Shown: in pieces, positions 1 through 6,743 of the stretch
Numbering within the stretch: position 1 is the stretch's first letter
Layout: every line of letters begins with the position of its first letter
Origin: Deltaproteobacteria bacterium
GTDB taxonomy: Bacteria > Myxococcota_A > UBA796 > UBA2385
Assembly (NCBI GenBank): GCA_015489145.1
Contig: WGAH01000610.1
Span: 1-6,858 of the forward strand
Direction of reading: 5' to 3'
DNA length: 6,858 nucleotides
The notes under the pieces: model-generated
Seen by the model: the letters and a program-made list of their open reading frames with translations, nothing else
Databases searched by the model: none
Told to the model about the DNA's origin: nothing
Program-made: the position numbers and the translations under genes

Positions 1-98
1 GCCCCCTCTCATGCGCTCCGGCAACCGTGCCGATCCCCGGCTCGATCCCGCGCGACGCCCTCGCAGCGGCGGCGGCGCGCCGAGCCCCGGAGAACCCC

Positions 99-2153
99 AT
101 GCGTCGACTCGTGCTCCTCAGCCTGCTCGTGCCCTCCACCACCCTCGCCGCCACGATTCGCGTGGGCGAGGACGCCGACGCCGAGGACCTCGCCGAGGCC
201 CTGGGCATGGCGGCCAGCGGCGACGAGATCGTCCTGCCCGCCGGCGAGCACGGCCCGGTGGTACTCACCGACGACCGCGCGCTGACGATTCGCGGCGACG
301 GCGAGGGCGGGCGCGTGTTCCTCCGGAGCATCGCCGTGCTCTCGCCGGCCGCCTCGCTCACCGTGGAGGACGTCACCGTCGAGGGCGCGCCCCGCGCCGT
401 CATCGCGGAGGGGGGCACCGTCGAGCTGCACGACGTCAACGTCGAGAACGGCGGCACCCCCGACGGGGGCTTCGCCGCCGAGGTCAGCGCCGGCGGCTCG
501 CTGACCTGGCGGGGCGGGCGCGTCCACAACGTCGTCGGCGGCGAGGGCATCCTCCGCGCGATCAGCGGCGGCTCCCTCACCCTCGAGAGCCTGCGGGTCG
601 AGGAGAACCAGGCCGGCGAGGCCATGCTGTTCGCCTACGACGCCACGGTGACGATCGACGGCGCGCGCTTCGTGCTCAACCGCTCCGAGGGCTGGGGCGG
701 GGCGATCTCGGTCACCGCCGCCGAGCTCGTCGCCAGCGACCTCGACGTGCGCCAGAACGTCGCGGCCTACGGCGGCGGCATCTACGTCGGTCCCGACGCC
801 ACCGCCGAGATCCAGGACCTCACGATGCGGGCGAACACCGCCGAGCACGACGGCGGCCACATCTTCCAGTCCGGCGGGGAGCTCACGCTGGTCCGCAGCC
901 GCCTCACCCGGGGTTCCGCCGACCGCGGCGGGGCGGTGGCGATGGCGGACGGCGACCTGGTCGTCCGCAACGCCCAGTGGTCCGGCCAGGAGGCGGCGGT
1001 CGAGGGCGGCGCCCTGTTCATGAGCGGCGGCAGCGCCGCGATCTCCTTCGCCGTCCTGGCCGGCAATCCCGGCGAGATCGGCGGGGGCATCGCCCTGGAG
1101 GGCGGAGATGCCTGGCTCGCCGGGGTGATCCTCTACGGAAACGCCGCCGAGGCCATCGCCAACGCCGGCACGGGCAGCGTGGACGTCTCGACGAGCCTGC
1201 TGTCGCACAACCTCGCCAACGACGCGACGCTGGGCGACGTCACCCTGGCCGAGGACGTGGCGCAGGCCGACCCGCTGTTCGCCGACCCGGCCTACGAGAA
1301 CTACGTGCTGATGACCGGCTCGCCGGCCATCGACGCCTGGACCGACGGCGAGCTGGACCCGGACGGCACGCCGGCCGACATGGGCATGTACGGCGGGCCC
1401 GAGGCCTGGCCGCTCGCCGACGAGGACGGCGACGGCTTCGTCGTCGGCCGCGACTGCGACGACGCGGACCCGGACACCCACGAGGGCGCCGAGGACGCCT
1501 GGTACGACGGGGTGGACAGCAACTGCGACGGGGCGAGCGACTGGGACGCCGACGGCGACGGCTACGACACCTGGCGCCACGGCGGCCTGGACTGCGTGGA
1601 CACGAACCCGAACGTCCACCCGGGCGCGACGGAACGACCCTGGGACGCCTGGGACTCGGACTGCGACGGCCTGGACGAGCCCGACGAGGACGGCGACGGC
1701 TGGTCGGCGGACGTGGACTGCGACGACACCGACCCCACCGTGTTCCCGGGGCGCAAGGAGGACTGGTACGACGGCATCGACCAGAACTGCGACGGGCGCA
1801 GCGACTACGATCAGGACGGCGACGGCTACGACGCGGCCGAGTACGGCGGCGAGGACTGCGACGACCGCGACTTCTGGGTCAACCCGCGCAGCCCCGAGAT
1901 CCCCGGCGACGGCATCGACAACGACTGCGACGGCCTGACGCTGGACCCGGCGGGGGTCGGCGGCCTGGACGCCAGCGCCGACTCCGGCACGACGAGCACC
2001 GGCGCGCCGGACGTGCCGGACAGCGAGAGCCCCGAGTCCCGGGGTGCCTGGGAGACGCGCACCACCTGCTCCACGGCGGGCGGCGGCGCGGCGAGCCTCG
2101 CCTGGCTGGCGGCCCTCGCCCTCGTCGCGACCCGCCGCCGGGACGAGGGGTGA
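99..2153 (+). CDS. Secreted beta-helix protein with four MopE-type repeats and a MYXO-CTERM-like anchor
   Basis: The product is 684 residues, probably exported and held at the cell surface. Residues 1-18 form a signal peptide (Arg2-Arg3, Leu/Val core, likely cleavage after Ala17 or Ala18). Residues about 19-434 are short Gly-rich, beta-prone repeats that end in SPAIDAW and DMGMYGG, the usual close of right-handed parallel beta-helix (choice-of-anchor Q type) domains. Residues 441-612 hold four repeats of the putative metal-binding MopE type, each with a DGDG loop, an Asp-Cys pair and a closing CDG. A Ser/Thr/Pro/Asp-rich linker leads to Cys657, a hydrophobic stretch (about 664-678) and Arg679-681, which resembles the MYXO-CTERM signal processed by myxosortases. 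The frame is open to the left edge, but the ATG at 99 is chosen because it starts the signal peptide and has GGAG at 89-92, six bases upstream. Ligand and function are unknown; adhesion or a structural surface role is inference. Confidence 0.9.
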   Translation: MRRLVLLSLLVPSTTLAATIRVGEDADAEDLAEALGMAASGDEIVLPAGEHGPVVLTDDRALTIRGDGEGGRVFLRSIAVLSPAASLTVEDVTVEGAPRAVIAEGGTVELHDVNVENGGTPDGGFAAEVSAGGSLTWRGGRVHNVVGGEGILRAISGGSLTLESLRVEENQAGEAMLFAYDATVTIDGARFVLNRSEGWGGAISVTAAELVASDLDVRQNVAAYGGGIYVGPDATAEIQDLTMRANTAEHDGGHIFQSGGELTLVRSRLTRGSADRGGAVAMADGDLVVRNAQWSGQEAAVEGGALFMSGGSAAISFAVLAGNPGEIGGGIALEGGDAWLAGVILYGNAAEAIANAGTGSVDVSTSLLSHNLANDATLGDVTLAEDVAQADPLFADPAYENYVLMTGSPAIDAWTDGELDPDGTPADMGMYGGPEAWPLADEDGDGFVVGRDCDDADPDTHEGAEDAWYDGVDSNCDGASDWDADGDGYDTWRHGGLDCVDTNPNVHPGATERPWDAWDSDCDGLDEPDEDGDGWSADVDCDDTDPTVFPGRKEDWYDGIDQNCDGRSDYDQDGDGYDAAEYGGEDCDDRDFWVNPRSPEIPGDGIDNDCDGLTLDPAGVGGLDASADSGTTSTGAPDVPDSESPESRGAWETRTTCSTAGGGAASLAWLAALALVATRRRDEG

Positions 2154-2803
2154 CCCCGGTCTCCCCCGTCCAGGCCTGGCTGCTCCTCGACTGGCTTCGC
2201 GCGCCGTGGACCCATCCCTTCCTCGCCGAGGCCGGCATCCCGGACGAGGTGCTCGGCGACGTCGGCGGCATCCTCGACACCGCCGAGGCCATCGCCCCCC
2301 GGGAACCCGGTGCTCCCGAACCGGTGGGCGACCTGAACCGCCTCCTCGCGGCCATCGAGCGGCGCCACGGCCCCGGCGCCCGGGAGCGATTCGACGCCTG
2401 GTCCCGAAGGGCGATGCTCGACGAGTCGCACACCCGGGCGGCGCTGGCCTGGTCCATCGTGCTGGCGCGGTGGACGCGGCCGGGCTTCACCATCCCGCCC
2501 GAACACCGGGCCCCGGAAGCCGTCCGCCGGCGCGCGCCCGAGATCGCGGCGCGGCTCGACCCCGACCGCCGCCGGCGCTTCCGCGCGCGCGTGGAGGCGG
2601 TCGCACCACCCGGCGATCCGGAACTCGGCGGGATCTCGCCCGATGTCGAGGGTCTCGTCGACCTGGCGGCGAACGACTGGACGTGGCGGGCTCTCGACAT
2701 CCTGCGAGGAGACCTCGACCCGTCGTCCCGCGACGAGGTCCTGCGCCGGGCCGAGGCCTACGCCCGGGCGCTCGGCCTCGGGACGGGAAGGCTGTTCCTG
2801 TAG
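2150..2803 (+). CDS. Unknown 217-residue cytoplasmic protein, overlapping the surface-protein gene
   Basis: I do not recognise this family. The GTG start overlaps the TGA of the preceding gene (GTGA at 2150-2153), a usual sign of translational coupling, so the two are probably one transcript. The product has no signal peptide, no membrane segment and no cysteine. It is rich in Ala, Arg, Glu, Leu and Trp and looks mostly helical. The N-terminal part has a Trp/Leu-rich stretch (QAWLLLDWLRAPWTHPF). The middle is Arg-rich, including a RRRRFRARVE stretch, and the C-terminal part reads NDWTWRALDILRGDL followed by an Ala/Arg helix. The start is not certain. The nearest purine-rich sequence is partly too close to the GTG, so initiation may rely on the ribosome ending the upstream gene. 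The next in-frame GTG would remove about 30 residues, including the Trp-rich stretch. It could be an accessory factor for the surface protein or an unrelated passenger. Confidence 0.8.
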   Translation: MTPVSPVQAWLLLDWLRAPWTHPFLAEAGIPDEVLGDVGGILDTAEAIAPREPGAPEPVGDLNRLLAAIERRHGPGARERFDAWSRRAMLDESHTRAALAWSIVLARWTRPGFTIPPEHRAPEAVRRRAPEIAARLDPDRRRRFRARVEAVAPPGDPELGGISPDVEGLVDLAANDWTWRALDILRGDLDPSSRDEVLRRAEAYARALGLGTGRLFL

Positions 2804-2857
2804 GCCCGGCCGCGGCGGGACGGTCGCCGAGGCCCGCGCCGGGCGGGACGCGCCGCG
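2804..2857. terminator. Convergent gap with a weak GC hairpin
   Basis: This gap separates the stop codons of two convergent genes, so both transcripts should end in or near it. A five-base stem with a five-base loop is visible: CCCGC at 2833-2837 pairs with GCGGG at 2843-2847. A weaker CCCG/CGGG pair lies at 2805-2819. Neither has a T tract on either strand, and short stems arise often by chance at this GC content. A bidirectional terminator is suggested by gene layout more than by the sequence. Confidence 0.25.
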
Positions 2858-3604
2858 TCAGCGCGAGACCGCTGCCGGCTCCGGGCAGGTCGGCGGCTCG
2901 GGCGGCAGGGTCGCCCCCCGACGGCGCCGCGCCCCCTCGTCGACGCGCTCGTCGAAGGTGATCTCGCAGTCCACCCACCATTCACCGCCACCGTCCACTG
3001 CCACGTAGGACGTCTGGTCCAGCGGCACGCCGGCGAGGGAATCCGTGCCCGCGATGACGAGGTCCGCATCGCCATAGGCGTCGTTGTTGGCGAGGAGCCC
3101 CCAGCCGGAATAGTTCCCGTTGTACTCGCAATCGCTCGAATCGAACGTGGCAAGCAGGTGGGCCGGCCCGTCGTACGACCCGTGCGCCCAGCCCGACAGC
3201 GTGACCCAGCCCGACTCGCACTCCAGGTAGGTGCCCGGACCCGGGTAGTCACAGTCGGGGGCCTCGATGGACCGCGTCGTCGCGAGGTACTCCGACGGAT
3301 CGCTGCACCCGCCGAAGGCCAGCGTCGCCGTGCCCGAGTAGCTGGAGTCGTCGCAGGCGAGCGTGACGGACCACGTCCCCGAAGCCGCGGCGATGTCATC
3401 GAGGATCTCGGTCGGACCGAAGTCGTCGCAGCCCGGCCACTCCGACTCCGGCACCTCGCTGAGCACGAACTGCTCGTCCACCGGCGGGCAATCGATGCCC
3501 GTGTCCCCGCGCATCCGGTCCGTGCAGCCCGCGGCCAACAGGCCCCACCCGGCCAGCGCGATCCACCGCCACCGGCCGCCTTCCCTCCTCGCGTGCTTCC
3601 TCAT
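2858..3604 (-). CDS. Small Cys-rich acidic lipoprotein, function unknown
   Basis: The product is 248 residues and I do not recognise the family. The N-terminus is a lipoprotein signal: Arg/Lys-rich residues 2-13, a hydrophobic stretch at about 14-25, then the lipobox LAAGC with Cys27 as the predicted lipidated residue. The mature part is acidic, rich in Gly, Ser, Tyr and Trp, and has nine further cysteines, most next to Asp or Glu, which suggests disulfides in an extracytoplasmic beta-rich domain. An Arg cluster (GARRRRG) and a Pro-rich tail with the last cysteine close the protein. The frame extends upstream to 3709, but the ATG at 3604 is chosen because the lipobox then sits at a normal distance and GGAGGA (3616-3611) lies six bases upstream. 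It shares a Cys-x6-Asp-Thr-Gly tether with the FG-GAP lipoprotein upstream on the same strand. Its stop faces the 217-residue gene. Confidence 0.82.
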   Translation of the reverse strand: MRKHARREGGRWRWIALAGWGLLAAGCTDRMRGDTGIDCPPVDEQFVLSEVPESEWPGCDDFGPTEILDDIAAASGTWSVTLACDDSSYSGTATLAFGGCSDPSEYLATTRSIEAPDCDYPGPGTYLECESGWVTLSGWAHGSYDGPAHLLATFDSSDCEYNGNYSGWGLLANNDAYGDADLVIAGTDSLAGVPLDQTSYVAVDGGGEWWVDCEITFDERVDEGARRRRGATLPPEPPTCPEPAAVSR

Positions 3605-3610
3605 CGCGTC

Positions 3611-3616
3611 TCCTCC
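3611..3616 (-). promoter_or_regulatory. Ribosome binding site of the small lipoprotein gene
   Basis: GGAGGA on the - strand is six bases before the ATG at 3604. It decides in favour of this start over in-frame starts further upstream, which would put about 35 residues in front of the lipoprotein signal. Confidence 0.7.
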
Positions 3617-3642
3617 CGAGCCCGTGCCTCCGTCCACCCGGA

Positions 3643-3666
3643 AGCATACCCCGAACCCCCCGAACC
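3643..3666 (-). promoter_or_regulatory. Possible promoter with a tandem 9-mer for the small lipoprotein gene
   Basis: On the - strand, TATGCT at 3648-3643 matches four of six bases of the -10 consensus and would start a transcript about 30 bases before the ribosome binding site region. No good -35 is visible at the standard spacing. Two exact head-to-tail copies of GGTTCGGGG abut the -10-like hexamer instead, which could be an activator site. This is pattern reading only. The gene could also be transcribed by read-through from proC, 195 bases upstream. Confidence 0.25.
3649..3666 (-). repeat. Perfect tandem 9-mer (GGTTCGGGG twice)
   Basis: Read on the - strand, positions 3666-3658 and 3657-3649 are identical nine-base units with no spacer. 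They lie in the noncoding gap between proC and the small lipoprotein gene, immediately upstream of a -10-like hexamer. The repeat itself is certain; an operator role is inference. Confidence 0.6.
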
Positions 3667-3799
3667 GTCGCCGGCACGAGGCCCTGACGCGCGTCGCGGT
3701 TTCCGCCATCCCACCCCTTGCTCGCCAAATACCCCTGCGACAGGCAGGCCTACCCTCGTGGACGACCTTTTCGTCGAATCGGCGAGGGCACGCCCCGCG

Positions 3800-4642
3800 T
3801 CACGGCTCGCGCAGGGCCTCCTCGAGGCGGGCGCCGAGCTCGAGGGTGCGCTGGTGGGCGGCGTCCACGGCGTCGGTGAGCACCGCGTCGAACCGGCCCT
3901 GCTTGAGCACCTGCAGGGCCCGGGAGGTCGTGCCGCCGGGGCTGGTCACCTCGTCGATGAGCTGGGCGACGTGCACGCCGTCGCGGCCGGCCCGGCGGAT
4001 CATCTCGGCGGTGCCGATCACCGTGGCGAGCACCGTCTCGCGGGCCACCGTGCGCGACTCGCCGATGTAGGTGGCCGCCTCGAGGAGCGCCTTGACGAAG
4101 TGCGCGACGATGGCCGGGCCGGTTCCGTTGACCGCCGTGGCGCGGTCGACGTGGCCCTCGTCCTGAACGCGGATCTCCTCGCCCATCACCCCGAGCAGCG
4201 TTCGCACGCGCGTCTCGTCGGCCTCGGCGAGGTCGGCCGGCGCGGTCCAGACGCTCACCCCCTGGCGAATGCGGCAGGGGAGGTTGGGCATGCAGCGGGC
4301 GACGCGGTCGTGGGCGAGGCCCTCGCGCAGGGCGCGCATGCTCGCGCCGGCGACGATCGACAGCACGAGCACCTCGGAGGGCACGGCGCCGCGCAGCTCG
4401 GCGAGCACGCCCGCGAGGTTCTGGGGCTTGACGCTGAGCACGACCAGGTCGCTGTTCGCCACGACCTCGCGGTTGTCGGCGGTGGTGCGGATGCCGTAGC
4501 GGTCGCGCAGCTCGGCGGAACGCGACGCCCGGCGGTTGCTCGCCAGGATGCGCTCCGGCCGCACCACGCCCTCGTCCAGCAGGCCGGCGATCATGACCTC
4601 GGCCATGACCCCGGCGCCCACGAATCCCATCCGCCACGCCAT
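3800..4642 (-). CDS. proC: Pyrroline-5-carboxylate reductase
   Basis: This enzyme catalyses the last step of proline biosynthesis, the NAD(P)H-dependent reduction of 1-pyrroline-5-carboxylate to L-proline, in the cytoplasm. The 280-residue length is normal for the family. The N-terminal Rossmann domain has the dinucleotide loop G9-A-G11-V-M13, VLSVKPQ at 68-74, SIVAGAS at 95-101 and MPN at 118-120. The C-terminal helical dimerisation and substrate domain has GPA at 175-177 and the signature VTSPGGTT at 232-239, followed by the A-L-x-x-L-K pattern of the family. The usual SGSGPA segment reads NGTGPA (172-177), and MPNLPCRIRQG (118-128) departs from the common MPNTP form. The start has a strong AGGAGG six bases upstream. 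The gene is 49 bases downstream of the FG-GAP lipoprotein gene on the same strand, so the two may be co-transcribed. None of the common proC neighbours (yggS, yggT) is present. Confidence 0.95.
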   Translation of the reverse strand: MAWRMGFVGAGVMAEVMIAGLLDEGVVRPERILASNRRASRSAELRDRYGIRTTADNREVVANSDLVVLSVKPQNLAGVLAELRGAVPSEVLVLSIVAGASMRALREGLAHDRVARCMPNLPCRIRQGVSVWTAPADLAEADETRVRTLLGVMGEEIRVQDEGHVDRATAVNGTGPAIVAHFVKALLEAATYIGESRTVARETVLATVIGTAEMIRRAGRDGVHVAQLIDEVTSPGGTTSRALQVLKQGRFDAVLTDAVDAAHQRTLELGARLEEALREP

Positions 4643-4648
4643 CGCGCA

Positions 4649-4654
4649 CCTCCT
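4649..4654 (-). promoter_or_regulatory. Ribosome binding site of proC
   Basis: A full AGGAGG on the - strand sits six bases before the ATG at 4642. It supports that start over the in-frame ATG four codons later, which would begin right at the Rossmann strand. Confidence 0.8.
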
Positions 4655-4691
4655 GGAAGACCCGGCGCCCTATCCCGACGGCGCGGCCGCG

Positions 4692-6572
4692 CTACTCGTA
4701 GCGCACCTCCCCTCCCTGCACGAGGGTGACGGCGTAGTTGGCGCGCACGGCCCCGAAGTCGTCGGCGGCGCCGCCCGGCCAGGTCACGCGCACGTCCTCG
4801 GCGGTGCAGGCCTCGCCGAGCCCCACGGTGAGCACCGTGTCGTGCTGCATGCCCATGTGGCCGTAGCCGCCGCCCACCTCGAAGGTCTGCACCAGGCCGC
4901 CGGCCTCGACCTCGACCCGCGCCCCGATGCCCGCCCGGTTGGCCTCGGTGCCCTCCAGGCGAATCGACAGGGCGTTGAGGGGGCCGAGGGTGTTCTCGTA
5001 GAAGTGGACCTCGCGCTCGGTCCAGGGGGTGCCGCTGCGGGCGGTCGACGAGCCCGTCACCACGTCGAGGTCGCCGTCGCGGTCGAAGTCGGCCACCGCC
5101 AGCCCCGCCGGCCAGGGGTGGTCGATGCCGGCGGCCTCGGCCACCTCCTCGAAGGCCCCCGGCGCGACCTGCCGCCACAGGAACATGCGCGTGTCCGGGT
5201 AGTCGCTCGACGCGAGGAGCACGTCCTTCCAGCCGTCGCCGTCGAGGTCGGCGAGGGCGGCGTAGATGTCGCCGGCGTTCCAGGAGTTCGAGGGCCAGTC
5301 CCGGGCCAGACCGTCGGCCTCGTTGCCCGGCCGCGAGAAGCTGCCCGTGCCGTCGTTGAGCAACAGCTCCGAGGGGTCCGAGGAGCCGCCGATGTGCCAG
5401 TGGGCGATCTCGGCCGAGTAGAGGTCGAGGTCGCCGTCGTTGTCGACGTCGGCGCAGGCGGTGGAGAAGGTGTTGCCGCCGAGGCGGGCCGGCTGGTCGT
5501 CGAAACCCGGCGTCCAGTAGTCGGCGTAGGTCTCGCAGTCGCCGAGGGAGGCCGGCCCCGGGTCCGGGTCGCAGCCGTGGACCTCGCACCAGCAGCGGTA
5601 GAACTGGTTGTCGGAGTAGTCGAGGTCGTCGTCGGCGGCGAAGCCGCTCTCGAGCCCCACGTCGGTGAAGGCCCCGGCCCCGTCGTTCATCCACTGCTGG
5701 TTCCAGGCCCGGGCGTAGTTGCTGGCGAGCAGGTCGGGGAAGGCGTCGCCGTCGAGGTCGCAGGCGGTGGCCCCGTAGGCCGGCCGGGTGGAGACCCCCG
5801 CCACCCAGTCCTCGGGGTCGCCGCTGCGGACCATCTCGAGGCCGGCGGCCTCGGTGACGTCGGTGAAGCCCCCGGCGCCGTCGCCGAGGAACAGCCGGTC
5901 CTGGTCGGCGGTGAGGTAGCCGTAGCGGATGTACCAGCCCGTCACCCACAGGTCGAGGGCGCCGTCCGCGTCCACGTCGGCGAAGCTCGCGCCGGCGGTC
6001 GCGTAGCCCCCCCGCCGCTCCAGGTCGATCTCCGGGCCGAAGGCGAAGGTGCCGTCGCCGTTGTTGAGCATGATCTCGCTGCGGTCCCCCGGGTCGTCGG
6101 CGGCGTCGTTCGCGTCGTAGAACTGGCCGGTGAAGGCGTCGAGATCGCCGTCGCCGTCCACGTCCCCGAAGACGACCACGCTCGCGGCCCGCCCGATCTC
6201 GGCGGGATCGCCCTCCCGCGGCGCAAAGAGCAGGCTGTCGGCCGTCTCGTCGACGAAGGTGCGCCCGCCGGCCCCGTCGTCGCGGTTCATCAGCACGTAG
6301 TGGTAGCGCACCCCGGCGGTGAAGTCGTCGCGGCCGAAGGGCTCGATCTGGCGCACCACCAGGTCGGGGTAGCCGTCGCCGTCGAGGTCGGCGACGCTCA
6401 TGCGGGCGCCGCGCACCTCGGCGAGGCCCCAGGCCTCGGTGCGGTCCTCGAAGGCGCCGTCCAGCCCGGCGGCGGCCCCTCGGCAGACCTCCTCGGGCAT
6501 GGCCCCGGTGTCGGCGGCCTTGTCCTTCCCGCACCCCGTCGCCGCCACCGCCACGAGCATCCAGCCGCGCAT
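4692..6572 (-). CDS. FG-GAP/VCBS seven-loop propeller lipoprotein with ASPIC/UnbV C-terminus
   Basis: The product is 626 residues. A 13-residue signal ends in ATGC, with Cys14 the likely lipidated residue; the -3 position is Ala, not the usual Leu, so the lipobox is imperfect. Seven Asp-rich calcium-loop motifs of the D-x-D-G-D-G-x-x-D type start near residues 62, 135, 196, 271, 371, 438 and 494, which fits one seven-bladed integrin-alpha-like propeller. Loops 3, 4, 5 and 7 are degenerate at one position (DADG, DGDA, DNDG, DRDG). Between loops 4 and 5 a Cys-rich insertion contains CWC and two further cysteines. Residues about 532-626 match the ASPIC/UnbV domain, with NRAGIGARVEV, a GGGYG segment and VTWPGG. 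The family is extracytoplasmic; partners here are unknown. The in-frame GTG at 6578 is rejected because it would overlap the ribosome binding site. Bases 6472-6572 of this gene recur inverted at the right edge. Confidence 0.93.
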   Translation of the reverse strand: MRGWMLVAVAATGCGKDKAADTGAMPEEVCRGAAAGLDGAFEDRTEAWGLAEVRGARMSVADLDGDGYPDLVVRQIEPFGRDDFTAGVRYHYVLMNRDDGAGGRTFVDETADSLLFAPREGDPAEIGRAASVVVFGDVDGDGDLDAFTGQFYDANDAADDPGDRSEIMLNNGDGTFAFGPEIDLERRGGYATAGASFADVDADGALDLWVTGWYIRYGYLTADQDRLFLGDGAGGFTDVTEAAGLEMVRSGDPEDWVAGVSTRPAYGATACDLDGDAFPDLLASNYARAWNQQWMNDGAGAFTDVGLESGFAADDDLDYSDNQFYRCWCEVHGCDPDPGPASLGDCETYADYWTPGFDDQPARLGGNTFSTACADVDNDGDLDLYSAEIAHWHIGGSSDPSELLLNDGTGSFSRPGNEADGLARDWPSNSWNAGDIYAALADLDGDGWKDVLLASSDYPDTRMFLWRQVAPGAFEEVAEAAGIDHPWPAGLAVADFDRDGDLDVVTGSSTARSGTPWTEREVHFYENTLGPLNALSIRLEGTEANRAGIGARVEVEAGGLVQTFEVGGGYGHMGMQHDTVLTVGLGEACTAEDVRVTWPGGAADDFGAVRANYAVTLVQGGEVRYE

Positions 6573-6586
6573 GACCACCTCCCGGC
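6472..6586 (-). repeat. Left arm of a 115-base perfect inverted repeat
   Basis: Each base x in 6744-6858 is complementary to base 13330-x in this arm, with no mismatch over 115 positions. The arm covers the ribosome binding site, the ATG and the first 33 codons of the FG-GAP lipoprotein gene. Beyond 6586 the identity breaks, except for a GGG shared one base further out. Confidence 0.95.
6578..6583 (-). promoter_or_regulatory. Ribosome binding site of the FG-GAP lipoprotein gene
   Basis: GGGAGG on the - strand lies five bases before the ATG at 6572. It overlaps the alternative in-frame GTG at 6578-6576, so it rules that codon out as the start. The same site is present in the inverted copy at 6747-6752. 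Confidence 0.75.
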
Positions 6587-6600
6587 GCCCACGGTAGCAG

Positions 6601-6624
6601 CCCCGGCGGCCCGCCGCCCCGGGG
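6601..6624 (-). terminator. GC-rich hairpin downstream of the truncated upstream gene
   Basis: GGCGGC at 6605-6610 and GCCGCC at 6613-6618 form a six-base stem, which would open to five pairs with a four-base loop. CCCC at 6601-6604 could also pair with GGGG at 6621-6624 across a small bulge. It begins about nine bases after the TAG at 6635-6633 on the - strand, and the FG-GAP gene starts about 30 bases further on. It has no T tract, so intrinsic termination is doubtful; it may only attenuate read-through or be chance. Confidence 0.3.
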
Positions 6625-6632
6625 GGGCCGCG

Positions 6633-6743
6633 CTACCCGCCGGCGCGGTGGGCGAGGACCTCGCGAATCTCGGCCAGGCCGCCGTCGAGCAGGGCGACGG
6701 TGCGGCCGTCCCGGCCCGTCGTGCCGGCCTGTTCGTCCAGGGT
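6633..6743 (-). CDS. 3' end of an unrecognised gene, cut at the repeat junction
   Basis: Read on the - strand, 6743-6633 gives 36 residues and a TAG stop, beginning TLDEQAGTTGRDGRTVALLD and ending with EVLAHRAGG. Of the 36 sense codons, 34 end in G or C, which matches the codon use of the other genes and argues for real coding sequence. It stops 60 bases before the FG-GAP lipoprotein start on the same strand, so in the native chromosome it was probably the preceding gene of that cluster. The rest of the gene is missing because the inverted copy begins at 6744. The fragment is hydrophilic with an amphipathic C-terminal helix. It is too short to assign a family. Confidence 0.55.
   Translation of the reverse strand, partial: TLDEQAGTTGRDGRTVALLDGGLAEIREVLAHRAGG

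Noticed and set aside
9..1619. Long open frame on the - strand opposite the beta-helix gene
   Set aside because: Its translation is Val/Ala/Gly/Arg-rich with no domain or export signal, as expected for the antisense of a high-GC gene. The + strand frame has a signal peptide, repeats and an anchor.
1419..1934. DNA-level repeats from recurring gacggcgacgg units
   Set aside because: These follow from the protein repeats (DGDG and CDG motifs in the four MopE-type units) and are not an independent DNA repeat or CRISPR array; the spacing is irregular and the sequence is coding.
11..2149. Extended + strand frame leading into the 217-residue gene
   Set aside because: Upstream of 2150 this frame is Arg-rich shadow of the beta-helix gene in another frame. 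Protein-like composition begins only at the GTG overlap.
3761..3775. Small hairpin GACGA/TCGTC downstream of proC
   Set aside because: The stem is only five pairs with no extension, and the - strand continues without a T run, so it does not stand out as a terminator.
4681..4692. Perfect 12-base palindrome GCGCGGCCGCGC at the end of the FG-GAP gene
   Set aside because: It has no loop and no T tract, it touches the stop codon, and palindromes of G and C are frequent at this base composition. A terminator or protein site cannot be argued from it.
3158..4729. Long + strand open frame across the small lipoprotein and proC genes
   Set aside because: It is antisense to two well-supported genes, including the unmistakable proC, and shows only low-complexity Arg/Ala/His/Gly sequence.
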